From contig CP099652.1 in the NCBI GenBank assembly GCA_024123955.1, positions 3,720,001-3,784,000 on the forward strand: a DNA stretch of 64,000 nt, written 5' to 3'. Below the pieces are notes generated by a model. It was not told where the DNA came from. It made no database searches and saw only the letters and a program-made list of their open reading frames with translations. The first letter of the stretch is position 1. Each line of letters begins with the position of its first letter. Of the stretch, positions 31,601 through 40,012 are shown one piece after another. The position numbers and the translations under genes were made by a program. The DNA is from Oxalobacteraceae bacterium OTU3CINTB1 (GTDB lineage: Bacteria; Pseudomonadota; Gammaproteobacteria; Burkholderiales; Burkholderiaceae_D).

Positions 31601-31753
31601 GCGACGGTGGTCGTGGGCGGGCTGCTGACGGCGACGGTGCTGACGCTGGTCCTGCTGCCGGCGCTGTACTACCTGATAGAGGAATACGTCTCGCGGCGCC
31701 AGCGCCGGGCAGGCAATGCGACCATGGAAGCGGTCGAAGGAGAAGGCGCATGA
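28634..31753 (+). CDS. HME-family RND efflux pump (CzcA/NccA-like)
   Basis: 1039 residues with the twelve-helix RND layout. It begins MIDRIVTLCFKRRGIVALIF, has the periplasmic segment QLPLEAYPDIADTTSQVVTQ typical of heavy-metal RND pumps, and carries the fourth-helix proton-relay motif SLGAIDFGIIVDGAIFVLEA with its conserved aspartates. That DFG..VDGA form marks the divalent-cation clade (Zn/Co/Ni/Cd) rather than CusA. It exports metal ions with protons, together with the adaptor and outer-membrane factor encoded on each side. The ATG at 28634 was chosen over an earlier in-frame codon because translation begins at the membrane helix. Specific metal is not decidable. Confidence 0.93.
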   Translation: MIDRIVTLCFKRRGIVALIFLLVTLYGGYCWSQLPLEAYPDIADTTSQVVTQVNGLAAEEVEQQITIPLEREIMGTPGMHVMRSKSTFGLSLITVVFEDGAEDYWSRQRLQERIAAVSLPYGAQPGLDALTSPIGEIYRYTLESKTRSLRELSELQRWKVIPRLKQAAGVVDVTNFGGLSTQFLLEFDPLKLSKYHLSLTQITQAIAANNANAGGSVMTRGEQGLVVRGVGLIHSLDDLGNIVVAQKNGVPVLVKDLGNVSLGHQERHGVLGKDHVSDTVSGIVLLLKNENPSRVIAGVHEAVRELNEHLLPKDVRVVPYMDRSTLVQATVHTVGKTLIEGVVLVTLVLALFLGSVRAALIAAAAIPVSLMVAFVLMHHFKIPANLLSLGAIDFGIIVDGAIFVLEAVLRRREEQPEGIMSAEDATGAALQVMKPTCFGMLVIMVAYLPLFAFQRIEYKLFSPMAFAVGFALLGALLMTMMLIPGMAYQAFRKPRKIFHNPVLAWLLPRYEGLLRRLVGKTRLVLAMAAATLVAVIVLGGAIGRDFLPTLDEGSIWLQVTLPPGISLAKATQMADALREATLKEPQVAHVVTQLGRNDEGTDPFTPSHIECAVTLHPYSEWPSGMVKQDLVDKLSARFRELPRTEVGFSQPMIDGVLDKLAGAHSDLVVKVYGEDFRETRKLAGAVEHLLRGVPGAQDVIIDQEPPLPQVRIDVDRAAAARLGINVADIMALIQTGIGGSPVTQVYVDDRSYDVAARFSGATRNDPQAIGDLVLSAANGAQVALSQVAHIGLAEGETTITREMNRRHLTVRTNLRGRDLSTFLAEAQGRIEREIPYDHAHYQITWGGQFENQQRAQARLAVIVPAVLALMFVMLFSAFGNLRQPGLILLAVPLSLLGGLVALQLRGMTLNVSSAVGFIALFGVSVLNAVVMLSNLNRWRVLLPNDLRSAVINGARERVRPVLTTATVAALGLVPAALAHGLGSDVQRPLATVVVGGLLTATVLTLVLLPALYYLIEEYVSRRQRRAGNATMEAVEGEGA

Positions 31754-33192
31754 GGAAAACTTTACCAGTAAAACTGGTCGCCATGTTGTCGGCGGCCCTA
31801 GTGACCGGCTGCGCGGCCGGTCCCGATTTCGTAAAACCGGCCGCCCCGGTGGCGCAGCGCTACACCGCCGAGCCGCTGGCGCCGGAAACCGCCGCCGCAG
31901 CGGTAGGCGGCGGTGCGGCCCAGCGCTTCGTCGAGGGGCAGGAGTTGCCGGCGCATTGGTGGACGGCGTTCGGCTCCGACGATTTGAACCGATTGGTCGA
32001 CGCGGCGCTGGCGGCCAATCCGGACCTGGCGGCAGCGGAAGCGGGCCTGCGCGCGGCGCAGGAAACCGCCGCCGCGCAACGCGGCGCATTCTTCCCCGGG
32101 GGCGACCTGCATCTGACGCCGACCCGCCAGCGGATTGCCGATCCGCTCTCCAGCCCGACCGCGTCGGGCGCCAATCTGTACACGCTGCATACCGCGCAAC
32201 TCAGCGTCGGCTACGCGCCGGACGTCTTCGGCGGCGTGCGGCGCCAGGTCGAGGCGGCCGATGCGCAGACCGACGTAACGCGCTTCCAGCGCGACGCGGC
32301 CCGCTCGACGCTGATTTCAAACCTGGTCGCAGCCGTCATCGGCGAGGCGGCGCTGCGCGCCCAACTCGAGGCCACGCGCGAACTGGTGGACATGGCGCGC
32401 GCGCAGCTCGACGCCGTGCGCAAGCAGCAGCACGCCGGCCAGTTGGGCGCGGCCGACGTGGCGGCGCAGGAGGCGCTGGTGGCCCAGATGGAAGGCGGTC
32501 TGCCGCCGCTGGAAAAGCAGTTGGCCCAGCAAGGCGACCTGCTGGCCGTGCTGGCCGGGCGCCTGCCCAGCGAGGGTGATTCGCCGCGCGTTGCCTTCGA
32601 CAGCCTTATGTTGACGGAGACCCTGCCACTGAGCCTGCCGGCGCGGCTGGTGGAGCGGCGGCCGGACATTCGCGCCGCCGAAGCCCAGCTGCACGCGGCC
32701 AGCGCGCAGATCGGCATCGCACAAGCGGCCCGGCTGCCGAATATTTCGTTGACGGCCACCGTGGGCAGCTCGGCGCTGAGCGCCGGCACGCTGTTCAAGG
32801 CCGGCACCGGCTTCTGGAGCATCGGCGCCGATCTGCTGCAGCCGCTATTTAAGGGTGGGACGCTGATGCATCAGCAGCGTGCCGCCGAGGCGACCTACGA
32901 ACAAGCCGCCGCCCAGTATCGCTCGGTGGTGCTGCTGGCGTTCCAGAACGTCGCCGGCGCGCTGCACGCGATCGAAGCGGACGCCAAAACCTTGCAGGCG
33001 GCGTCGGCCACCGAGCGCGCCGCCCGCAGGAGCCTGACGATCGCCCAGCGGCAGTGGCGGTTGGGCGCGATCGGCTATCCGGCCGTCCTCCAGGCCCAGC
33101 AGGCATATCAACAGGCGGCGATCGCCTTGATACCGGCCCGCGCCGCGCGCTACGCCGACACCGTCGCCTTGTTCCAGGCGCTGGGCGGTTGA
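31750..33192 (+). CDS. Outer-membrane efflux lipoprotein, NodT/OprM type
   Basis: 480 residues. The signal peptide ends in the lipobox LVTGC (Cys near residue 21), so it is a lipidated TolC-like channel. Two repeated OEP halves are visible, each with the long helical segment and the family phrases GYAPDVFGGVRRQVEAADAQ (first half) and SLPARLVERRPDIRAAEAQL (middle). QAARLPNISLTATVG follows. The ATG overlaps the pump stop (ATGA), making this the third gene of the efflux operon. It forms the exit duct for metal ions. Confidence 0.93.
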   Translation: MRKTLPVKLVAMLSAALVTGCAAGPDFVKPAAPVAQRYTAEPLAPETAAAAVGGGAAQRFVEGQELPAHWWTAFGSDDLNRLVDAALAANPDLAAAEAGLRAAQETAAAQRGAFFPGGDLHLTPTRQRIADPLSSPTASGANLYTLHTAQLSVGYAPDVFGGVRRQVEAADAQTDVTRFQRDAARSTLISNLVAAVIGEAALRAQLEATRELVDMARAQLDAVRKQQHAGQLGAADVAAQEALVAQMEGGLPPLEKQLAQQGDLLAVLAGRLPSEGDSPRVAFDSLMLTETLPLSLPARLVERRPDIRAAEAQLHAASAQIGIAQAARLPNISLTATVGSSALSAGTLFKAGTGFWSIGADLLQPLFKGGTLMHQQRAAEATYEQAAAQYRSVVLLAFQNVAGALHAIEADAKTLQAASATERAARRSLTIAQRQWRLGAIGYPAVLQAQQAYQQAAIALIPARAARYADTVALFQALGG

Positions 33193-33194
33193 GC

Positions 33195-34727
33195 TCAACG
33201 GCCCATGAACGGAATCACACCACACACCAGCGCGGCGGTGAGCATGACCAGCGAGGCGGAGATGGCCCACATCAAGGTGTAGCGCTGATGGTCGCCGAAC
33301 TCGATTTTCGCCATCCCCACCAGCAGGTAGGTCGACGCGACCAGAGGGCTGAGCAGGTGGACCGGCTGGCCGATGATGGAAGCGCGGCCGATTTCGGCGC
33401 CGGTGATGCCATACACGGCGGCCGCCTTGGCCAGGATCGGCACCACGCCGAAGTAGAACGCGTCGTTCGAGATGAAGAAGGTGAACGGGATGCTCAGGAT
33501 GCCGGTGACGATGGCCAGGTACGGTCCCATCCAGGTCGGAATGGCGGTGATCACGCTGGCGGCGATGGCGTCGACCATCTTGGTGCCCTGCAAGATGCCG
33601 ACGAAGATACCGGCGGCAAAGATCAGCGACACGACCGGCAGCACGTTGGCCGCGTGGGCCGTCAGGCGTTCCTTCTGGTCTTCCAGCTTCGGGTAGTTAA
33701 TCATGATGGCGATCGCGAAGGCGATCATGAACAGCACCGGCAGCGGCAGCACGCCCTTGATCAGCATCCCCATCAGCAGCAAGGTCAGCGCGAGGTTAAT
33801 CCAGATCAGTTTAGGCCGCGCGGTTTGCGGGTCGGTCAGGTTGATCTCGTCGCCGGAGCCGCCGCTGTCGGCGCCCGTGGTTGGCGCGCCGTGCAGGTGC
33901 ACCACCTTGCCGAACGCCGGGGCCTGATCGGCGGCGGCGTTGCGCGGACGGCCGGCGATGCCGATTTGGCCCGAGCCGCCCATCGTCCCGTGCATGCCCA
34001 TGGCAGCGTTCACTTGCTGCAGCTGGGCGACGCCGGTGTAGGCCGGCTGCACGCCGACGGCGTCGACTTCCGCCGCCACGGCCTTGGTCGCCTTCGATGG
34101 CAGCATCTCGACCACGCCGAGACGGTTGCGCTCTTTGCGGCCCAGCACATAGGCGACGAACAGCACCCAGCAGACGCCGGCGATCATGGCCGGAATCATC
34201 GGCACGAAGATGTCGCTGACCTCGACGCCCAGCGCGCTGGCGGCGCGGGCGGTCGGGCCGCCCCAAGGAAGGATGTTGAACACGCCGCCGGCCAGCATGA
34301 TCACGCACGCCATGACCAGGCGGCTGATGCCCAGGCGCTGGTACAGCGGCAGCATGGCCGAGACGGTGATCATATAGGTGGTGGCGCCGTCGCCGTCGAG
34401 CGAGACGATCATCGTCAGCACGGCGGTGCCGACCACGATCTTCATCGGGTCGCCCTTGACCAGTTTGAGGATGAGCCGCACGACCGGGTCGAACAGGCCG
34501 GCGTCGATCATGACGCCGAAGTAAAGGATGGCGAACATCAGCATGACGCCGGTGGGCGCCAGCTGTTTGATGCCCGCGAGCATCATCGGGCCCAGCTCGC
34601 CGCCGAAGCCGCCGATCAGGCCGAAACCGATCGGCACCAGGATCAGCGCGACCATCGCCGGCAGGCGCTTGGTCATGATCAAAAACATAAAGACTACGAC
34701 CATCGAGTAGGCGAGTAGGGTCAACAT
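33195..34727 (-). CDS. CitMHS-family citrate/metal:H+ symporter
   Basis: 510 residues of the CitM/CitH citrate-divalent metal transporter family, with about 11-12 hydrophobic helices. The N-terminus MLTLLAYSMVVVFMFLIMTK, the SLDGDGATTYMITVSAMLPL segment and FNILPWGGPTARAASALGV are strongly conserved in CitMHS. It is roughly 70 residues longer than usual because of a hydrophilic, Gly/Ala/His-containing loop around residues 200-290 (containing MGMHGTMGGSGQ). The end is a normal final helix. GAGGAG precedes the ATG. It is divergent from a GGDEF-EAL gene across a palindromic operator and convergent with the efflux operon. Confidence 0.92.
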   Translation of the reverse strand: MLTLLAYSMVVVFMFLIMTKRLPAMVALILVPIGFGLIGGFGGELGPMMLAGIKQLAPTGVMLMFAILYFGVMIDAGLFDPVVRLILKLVKGDPMKIVVGTAVLTMIVSLDGDGATTYMITVSAMLPLYQRLGISRLVMACVIMLAGGVFNILPWGGPTARAASALGVEVSDIFVPMIPAMIAGVCWVLFVAYVLGRKERNRLGVVEMLPSKATKAVAAEVDAVGVQPAYTGVAQLQQVNAAMGMHGTMGGSGQIGIAGRPRNAAADQAPAFGKVVHLHGAPTTGADSGGSGDEINLTDPQTARPKLIWINLALTLLLMGMLIKGVLPLPVLFMIAFAIAIMINYPKLEDQKERLTAHAANVLPVVSLIFAAGIFVGILQGTKMVDAIAASVITAIPTWMGPYLAIVTGILSIPFTFFISNDAFYFGVVPILAKAAAVYGITGAEIGRASIIGQPVHLLSPLVASTYLLVGMAKIEFGDHQRYTLMWAISASLVMLTAALVCGVIPFMGR

Positions 34728-34781
34728 TTAATTCTCCTCAGTATCATCCACCGGCGTGATGGCTTGCCGGCGTTATAGTTT

Positions 34782-34807
34782 TTATGCATAAGCTGCATAA
34801 GTTATGC
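34782..34807. promoter_or_regulatory. Compound palindromic operator between citrate transporter and GGDEF-EAL gene
   Basis: Two palindromes abut: TTATGCATAA (34782-34791) and GCATAAGTTATGC (34795-34807), giving three or four TTATGC/GCATAA half-sites on one face. A plus-strand TATAAT sits at 34814-34819, and on the minus strand a TATAAC lies between the operator and the transporter gene. The design fits a dimeric repressor or activator controlling both divergent genes. Confidence 0.6.
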
Positions 34808-34933
34808 GAATACTATAATTGGCCCAAGCTTTCAATTGACTTTCAGTGCGGGCAATCGTGCGAAGAAGACCATGCCGAATTGAAAGTTCAGCGGCATTGC
34901 TTAAACCTTCCCACTGAGGCATATTGCTTATTT

Positions 34934-37216
34934 ATGAATGTATCGCCCCACACATATATCCTGTTTTCGCTCGGCGCCGACCTTATTTTGTGCGCGGTGC
35001 TGGTGTTCCTGTGGTGGCGTCATAGCGACGAAAAGCATGCGATCGCCTGGGCGGCGGGCCAACTGGCGATGACCGCGGGCAGCCTTTTTTGGTACATGGG
35101 GCCGCCGGACTGGCCGCGGCACGCGCTCGCGGCCGTCACGCTCACCGTCGCCGTGGCCGGATACTGGGCCGGCACCGAGTTTTTCCTTGGTAACCTCAAA
35201 CGCCGCCATGTGCGTGTCGCCGCGTTGTCGTTCGTGCTGTTCGGCTGCGCCGTCTATGCGGCGTGGACCACGCTTGAGCGTTCGGTCGAGACCATCACCG
35301 CCTACACCTACGGCCTGACCTTCCTCTGGGTCGGCTGGCGTCTGGCGGGAAAGCGCAACCAATACCGGTTGCTGGGCCTGATCATGGTGGCGCGCGGCGT
35401 GTTCAACCTTGCAAACGGCATGGACCTGGTGCCGGCGGTGTTCGAATTCTGGTTCCTCTGGTCCTTCCTGGTCAAGGCAAGCTCGATGTTGTGCCTGATC
35501 CACGCGGTGCAGGAAAAGGTGCAGCAGCGCTATACCCACGCGATCGACAGCCTGAGCAAGGGTTTCCTGGTGCTCGACAGCGACGGCCGCATCCGCTCCG
35601 CCAACGAAAGCAGCGCCCGCCTGCTCGGCGCCCCAGGCGTCAAGCAACTGCTCGGCACCCGTGTCGCCGATTGGCTGCCGTCCGTTAGCCGCCAGGACGT
35701 GGCCGCCCACTTCCAACGTTTCGCCGCCGCCACGCGCTATCCGCACGTCGAAACGGCGCTCATCATCGACGGCGCCGGGCGCGAGCTGCCGCTCGAGATC
35801 ATCGCCTCGCCGCACTACGAAGCCGGCCAGCTCCATTGCCTGATGCTGGTGATGGACATCACCGAGCGCAAGAAGAACGACGACCTGCTGCAGCGCGCCG
35901 CCAACTATGACGGCGTCACCGGCCTGCTGAACCGGCATGGCCTGTCGGTGCGGCTGGCCGCCGCGCTGTCGCAGGCGGGCGCCAGCGGCAACGCCTGCGC
36001 GGTGCTGTTCATCGACATCGACAAGTTCAAGCGCGTCAACGATTGCTTCGGCCATGCGGCCGGCGACCAGTTGCTGACCCAGATGGCGCAGTTGCTGCGC
36101 GGGCAGGCGCGCGATGGCGACCTGCTGGGCCGCTTCGGCGGCGACGAGTTCGTCGTGGTGCTGCAGGGACTGGCGAAGGCCGACGTCGCCGGCGCCGCGT
36201 CGGCGCGCGGGCAAGACATCCTGCGCGCCCTGGGCGCCGGCTTCCAGCTGTCGCCGCAACTGATCACCGTCTCGGCCAGCATCGGCGTGGCGTGCTTCCC
36301 CGCCGACGGTGACGACGCCGACACGCTGACCCGCAACGCCGACATCGCCATGCACGACGTCAAGCAGTCCGGCCGGGGCGAGCTGCGCTTCTTCGATGCG
36401 GCCATGAGCGCGTACACGCGCGACGCGCTGGTGATCGACGGCGCGCTGCGCGGCGCCATCCTGGCCGGTGAGCTCAGCCTTGCGTACCAGCCGATCACCA
36501 ACGCCGTCAGCGGCCGCATGGACAAGGTCGAGGCGCTGCTGCGCTGGCACAGCGCCTCGCTGGGCACGGTCGCGCCGGACCGCTTCATCCCGGTGGCCGA
36601 GGACAGCGGCCTGATCATCGAACTGGGCGCCTGGGTGCTCGACGAGGCCTGCCGCCAGCTGGCGTGCTGGCGCGACAGCCTGCCGGAACTAGTGGTCAGC
36701 ATCAACGTGTCCGCGCGGCAGTTGCTGGACCCGGCGTTTTTCGGCATGGTCGAGCGCGCCTTGGCGGCCAACGGCTTGGCGCCCGGGCGGCTGGAGCTCG
36801 AGCTGACCGAGCGCGTGCTCATCAGCGATGGCGCGCAGGTGCGGGTTGCGCTGGGCAGGTTGCGCGAGCTGGGTGTCAGCCTGTCGCTCGACGATTTCGG
36901 CACCGGTTACTCGTCGCTCAGCTACCTGACGCAATTTCAGATCAACACGCTCAAGATCGACCGCGCCTTCGTCACCGACATGGTCGACAGTCCGCGCAGC
37001 AACGCGCTGGTGGCCACCATCATCGCCATGGGCCACAGCCTGGGCCTGCAACTGGTGGCCGAGGGCGTGGAGACGGCGGGCCAGGCGCGCGCGCTCGAAG
37101 CCATGGGCTGTCATTACTTGCAGGGATACCATATCTCGCGGCCGGTCGGCGCGGCGGCGCTGCCGCTGTTCGCCGTCCCGTCCGAGGCCGAGCCGCCGCC
37201 CACCGTTCTGCTTTGA
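34934..37216 (+). CDS. Membrane PAS-GGDEF-EAL cyclic-di-GMP protein
   Basis: About 760 residues. Seven hydrophobic helices (about 10-200) form the sensory N-terminus, followed by a PAS-like domain (about 210-325: AIDSLSKGFLVLDSDGRIRS). GGDEF has its GGDEF sequence at 402-406 and the DIDKFKRVND site upstream. EAL has VEALLRW at 532-538 and DDFGTGYSSLSYL, with the DFGTGYSS loop intact. Both catalytic signatures are complete, so either synthesis or breakdown of c-di-GMP is possible. The ATG at 34934 begins at the first helix; an earlier in-frame ATG lies inside the operator and adds a cysteine-rich non-domain stretch. The ribosome-binding site is weak (GAGG, about 17 bases away). Confidence 0.9.
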   Translation: MNVSPHTYILFSLGADLILCAVLVFLWWRHSDEKHAIAWAAGQLAMTAGSLFWYMGPPDWPRHALAAVTLTVAVAGYWAGTEFFLGNLKRRHVRVAALSFVLFGCAVYAAWTTLERSVETITAYTYGLTFLWVGWRLAGKRNQYRLLGLIMVARGVFNLANGMDLVPAVFEFWFLWSFLVKASSMLCLIHAVQEKVQQRYTHAIDSLSKGFLVLDSDGRIRSANESSARLLGAPGVKQLLGTRVADWLPSVSRQDVAAHFQRFAAATRYPHVETALIIDGAGRELPLEIIASPHYEAGQLHCLMLVMDITERKKNDDLLQRAANYDGVTGLLNRHGLSVRLAAALSQAGASGNACAVLFIDIDKFKRVNDCFGHAAGDQLLTQMAQLLRGQARDGDLLGRFGGDEFVVVLQGLAKADVAGAASARGQDILRALGAGFQLSPQLITVSASIGVACFPADGDDADTLTRNADIAMHDVKQSGRGELRFFDAAMSAYTRDALVIDGALRGAILAGELSLAYQPITNAVSGRMDKVEALLRWHSASLGTVAPDRFIPVAEDSGLIIELGAWVLDEACRQLACWRDSLPELVVSINVSARQLLDPAFFGMVERALAANGLAPGRLELELTERVLISDGAQVRVALGRLRELGVSLSLDDFGTGYSSLSYLTQFQINTLKIDRAFVTDMVDSPRSNALVATIIAMGHSLGLQLVAEGVETAGQARALEAMGCHYLQGYHISRPVGAAALPLFAVPSEAEPPPTVLL

Positions 37217-37283
37217 GTAACCGTGCCGGTCTTTAATCTGGTCGAGCACGCGATAGCCAGCGCAGCCGTCAACTAAAGCAACT

Positions 37284-37371
37284 CCGGGGTCAGGTCCGCC
37301 ATTTCTACACGAGCTCGGCCCTAGGGCTTGCCAGCGTCGGGCTCGTGTAGAATTGGTGGACCTGACCCCGG
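37284..37371. repeat. REP-like palindrome of the CCGGGGTCA type, copy 1
   Basis: Two 31-bp arms (37284-37314 and 37341-37371) differ at two positions. The outer ends read CCGGGGTCAGGTCC and GGACCTGACCCCGG. The second arm covers the last codons of the KefB/C-type gene, so its C-terminal residues (about the last 17) are encoded by repeat sequence. A related element lies at 46206-46293, also touching the 3' end of a minus-strand gene. CCGGGGTCA...TGACCCCGG palindromes are typical targets of REP-associated tyrosine transposases; no such gene is in this window. Confidence 0.7.
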
Positions 37372-39162
37372 ATGGTTTTCGGCGTTTTTGAAGGCGGCGG
37401 CGTCGCCGGCGAACATCTCCTCCAGCTCGAGCCGTCCCTTGCGCGTGAGCGAGACCATTTCGTCTTGGTCTTGCTGGTGCGGATACACTTCCATCAGCAT
37501 CTTGAGGTTGTGCGTGCGGAAGGTGCGGGCGGCGTGCTCGGCGCGCTCGGCGGCGAAGCCGAGCTGCTGCAACACCTTGGCGCCCAGCTGCAGCGACGCT
37601 TCGAAGGTTTCGCGCTCGATCAACGTGACGCCACGGTCGAGCAGTTCGTAGTAGTGGCTGACGTTGCGCGCCCGGGCCAGGATCGTCAGCGCGGGGTAGC
37701 GCTCGCGCACGGCGTCGACCAGCGCCAGGCTGTCTTCGACGTTGTCGATCGCGATCACCAGGGTGGTGGCCTTGCCGATGCCGGCCGCCTCCAGCAAGTC
37801 GATGCGGGTGGCGTCGCCGTAAAATACCTCGTAGCCGAATTTGCGCAGCAACTCGATCTGGTCGGGATCGTGATCGAGCACCGTGACGCCGATGCGATTG
37901 GCCGAGAGCAAACGGCCGATGATCTGGCCGAAACGCCCGAAACCGGCGATGATGACCGGATGCTCGACCGTGATCTTGTCGGCCTCGCGTTTCTTTTTCG
38001 CCGTGCGCAGGCGCGGCGCCGCCAGCTTGTCGTACAGCAGCAGCAACAGCGGCGTGGCTACCATCGACAAGGTCACCACCATCACCAGCATGGCCGAGGT
38101 CTCCGGCGCCAGCACCCTGGCCTCGACGGCCGTGCCGAACACCACGAACGCGAATTCGCCGCCCTGCGACATCAGCAGCGCGAAGAACAGGCGCTGGCCG
38201 CGCGGAATGTCGAACCAGAACGACATGCCGTACAGCAGGCCGCCCTTGAGCAATAACAGCCCGCAGGTCAGCCCCACCACAAGCAACGGATGGGCCAGCA
38301 GCACGCCGAAGTCGGCCGACATGCCGACCGCCATGAAGAACAGGCCCAGCAGCAGCCCCTTGAACGGTTCCAGATCGCTGACCAGTTGATGGCGGTATTC
38401 CGAGTCGGCCAGCAGCACGCCGGCGGTAAAGGTGCCCAGCGCCAGCGACAGCCCGACCGATTCCATCAGCAGGCAGATGCCGATCACCAGCAGCAGCGCA
38501 AAGGCCGTAAACAGCTCGCGCAGGCCGGTGCGCGCCAGGAAACGCATCACCGGATTGACCAGGCAGCGGCCGAAGGCGACCAGGGTCAGCAGCACCGCCA
38601 CCAGCTTGACGGCGCGCATCCAGCCGCCGCTGGCATGTTCGGCGGCCACGCCGGCCAGCAACGGCACCAGCGCGATCATCGGGATCGCCGCGATGTCCTG
38701 GAACAGCAAGATGGAAAAGCTGGCCGAGCCGGCCGGGCTGGGCATCAGCTTGCGCTCGCCCAGGGTGGCCAGCACGATGGCGGTCGACGATAGCGACATG
38801 CCGAGGCCGGCGACCAGCGCGATTTTCCAGTCGACGCCGAACGCCATGGCCGCCGCCGTGAGCGCGGCGCTGACGATGAGCACCTGCACGCCACCCCAGC
38901 CGAAGATGGGCCGGCGCAGCGACCACAGCTTTTTCGGCTCCAGCTCGAGGCCGATCAGGAACAGCATCAGCACCACGCCGAACTCGGAGACGCTCAGCAC
39001 GTCCTCGACGTTACCGATCAGCGACAGGCCCCACGGGCCGATGAGGGCGCCGGCGGCCAGATAGCCGAGCACCGCGCCCATGCCGGCCCGCTTGGCCAGC
39101 GGCACCAGCACGACGGCCGCCACCAGATAAAACACCATGTGTAAGAGAAAGCCGTGTGCCAT
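37321..39162 (-). CDS. KefB/KefC-type K+/H+ antiporter with RCK domain
   Basis: 613 residues. Residues 1-380 carry the CPA2 exchanger helices, with VVLMLFLIGLELEPKKLW, LGMSLSSTAIVLATLGERKL and LFFMAVGMSADFGVLL, the usual Kef landmarks. The TrkA-N (RCK) domain starts near residue 400: HPVIIAGFGRFGQIIGRLLS is the Rossmann GxGxxG, and DHDPDQ supplies the acidic end of strand two. Function: glutathione-adduct- or NAD(H)-gated potassium efflux. The C-terminal tail HPGSGPPILHEPDAGKP lies in a REP-like element and is unlikely to be native. The gene is monocistronic. Confidence 0.9.
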   Translation of the reverse strand: MAHGFLLHMVFYLVAAVVLVPLAKRAGMGAVLGYLAAGALIGPWGLSLIGNVEDVLSVSEFGVVLMLFLIGLELEPKKLWSLRRPIFGWGGVQVLIVSAALTAAAMAFGVDWKIALVAGLGMSLSSTAIVLATLGERKLMPSPAGSASFSILLFQDIAAIPMIALVPLLAGVAAEHASGGWMRAVKLVAVLLTLVAFGRCLVNPVMRFLARTGLRELFTAFALLLVIGICLLMESVGLSLALGTFTAGVLLADSEYRHQLVSDLEPFKGLLLGLFFMAVGMSADFGVLLAHPLLVVGLTCGLLLLKGGLLYGMSFWFDIPRGQRLFFALLMSQGGEFAFVVFGTAVEARVLAPETSAMLVMVVTLSMVATPLLLLLYDKLAAPRLRTAKKKREADKITVEHPVIIAGFGRFGQIIGRLLSANRIGVTVLDHDPDQIELLRKFGYEVFYGDATRIDLLEAAGIGKATTLVIAIDNVEDSLALVDAVRERYPALTILARARNVSHYYELLDRGVTLIERETFEASLQLGAKVLQQLGFAAERAEHAARTFRTHNLKMLMEVYPHQQDQDEMVSLTRKGRLELEEMFAGDAAAFKNAENHPGSGPPILHEPDAGKP

Positions 39163-39382
39163 AGGGGTCCATTGATGCGCGCCGCTGCCGGCGCTGATTG
39201 TCGAGCTTGCAACGAGCTTGCCAGTATCTCATCTGGCGGACCGTGGCGTCCACCACCTGAAATGGGGAGGGAAGGGCGGTATCCGTAAAAAAGTGACAAG
39301 TTTATTGAACTATTCCCAAGTTCTCGGGAATGTACGGTACGGCAGCCGACCGGCGCCTCACACAACGATAAGGATGACAACA

Positions 39383-40012
39383 ATGAACAAGCTGTTACGC
39401 AAGACTTTGGCCGTGGCCGCCGTGGCCGCCCTGGCCCTTTCCGCCAACGCCCACGCGGTGACCGATGTGTCCGGCGATTTCCTGGCAGGCTACACCGGCA
39501 GCCGCGATGCCGCCTTCGACGTCCTGTCGGCCGACGTCAGCTTCAACGCCGCCACCAATGAGTTCGTGTTCAGCACCACGGCGGCGGGCGCGATCGCCGG
39601 CGTCAACGGTGCCGCTTACGTCTTCGGCCTGGACGCCGGCGGCACCACCGTTGCGCCGTTCACGTCGGTCGGCCTGCCGGGCGCGGTGTTCAACCGCACG
39701 GTGACCTTGCGCGCCAACGGCACGGCCGGCGTCGGTGCGACGCCGATCACCGAGCAAATCGTCGGTAACCGGATTTTCGCCACCGTATCGGCATCGTTGT
39801 TGCCATCGAACGGCCTGGCGTTCAAGGACTACACCTGGACCGTGTGGTCGATCGACACCAACGTCGCCGGACTCGGCCGACTGGCGGACTTCGCGCCGAA
39901 CGCCAACATCAACGTCACGGCCGTGCCGGAACCGGCGACCTATGGGATGTTGCTCGCCGGACTGGGCATGCTGGGCATGGTGGCCCGCCGCCGCGCGCGC
40001 GCCGAGGGCTAA
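39383..40012 (+). CDS. PEP-CTERM sorting-domain protein, second copy type
   Basis: 209 residues. ATG at 39383 has AAGGA 8 bases upstream; an in-frame ATG at 39374 is inside that site. The signal peptide MNKLLRKTLAVAAVAALALS ends ANAHA. The mature part is a small beta-rich domain (TDVSGDFLAGYTGSRDAAFD, then FVFSTTAAGAIAGVNG). The tail VPEPATYGMLLAGLGMLGMV followed by ARRRARAEG is a complete PEP-CTERM signal. The proximal upstream region has TTCCC-AAGTTCTC-GGGAA (39312-39329), a possible control palindrome. No exosortase is nearby. Likely a surface or matrix protein of unknown function. Confidence 0.9.
   Translation: MNKLLRKTLAVAAVAALALSANAHAVTDVSGDFLAGYTGSRDAAFDVLSADVSFNAATNEFVFSTTAAGAIAGVNGAAYVFGLDAGGTTVAPFTSVGLPGAVFNRTVTLRANGTAGVGATPITEQIVGNRIFATVSASLLPSNGLAFKDYTWTVWSIDTNVAGLGRLADFAPNANINVTAVPEPATYGMLLAGLGMLGMVARRRARAEG

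Noticed and set aside
28631..32089. A minus-strand open frame of about 1150 codons
   Set aside because: It is antisense to the RND pump, rich in His, Gln and Arg without domains, a typical shadow of the real gene.
34784..34933. Earlier start for the GGDEF-EAL gene
   Set aside because: The ATG lies inside the palindromic operator and upstream of the TATAAT; the added residues are not a domain.
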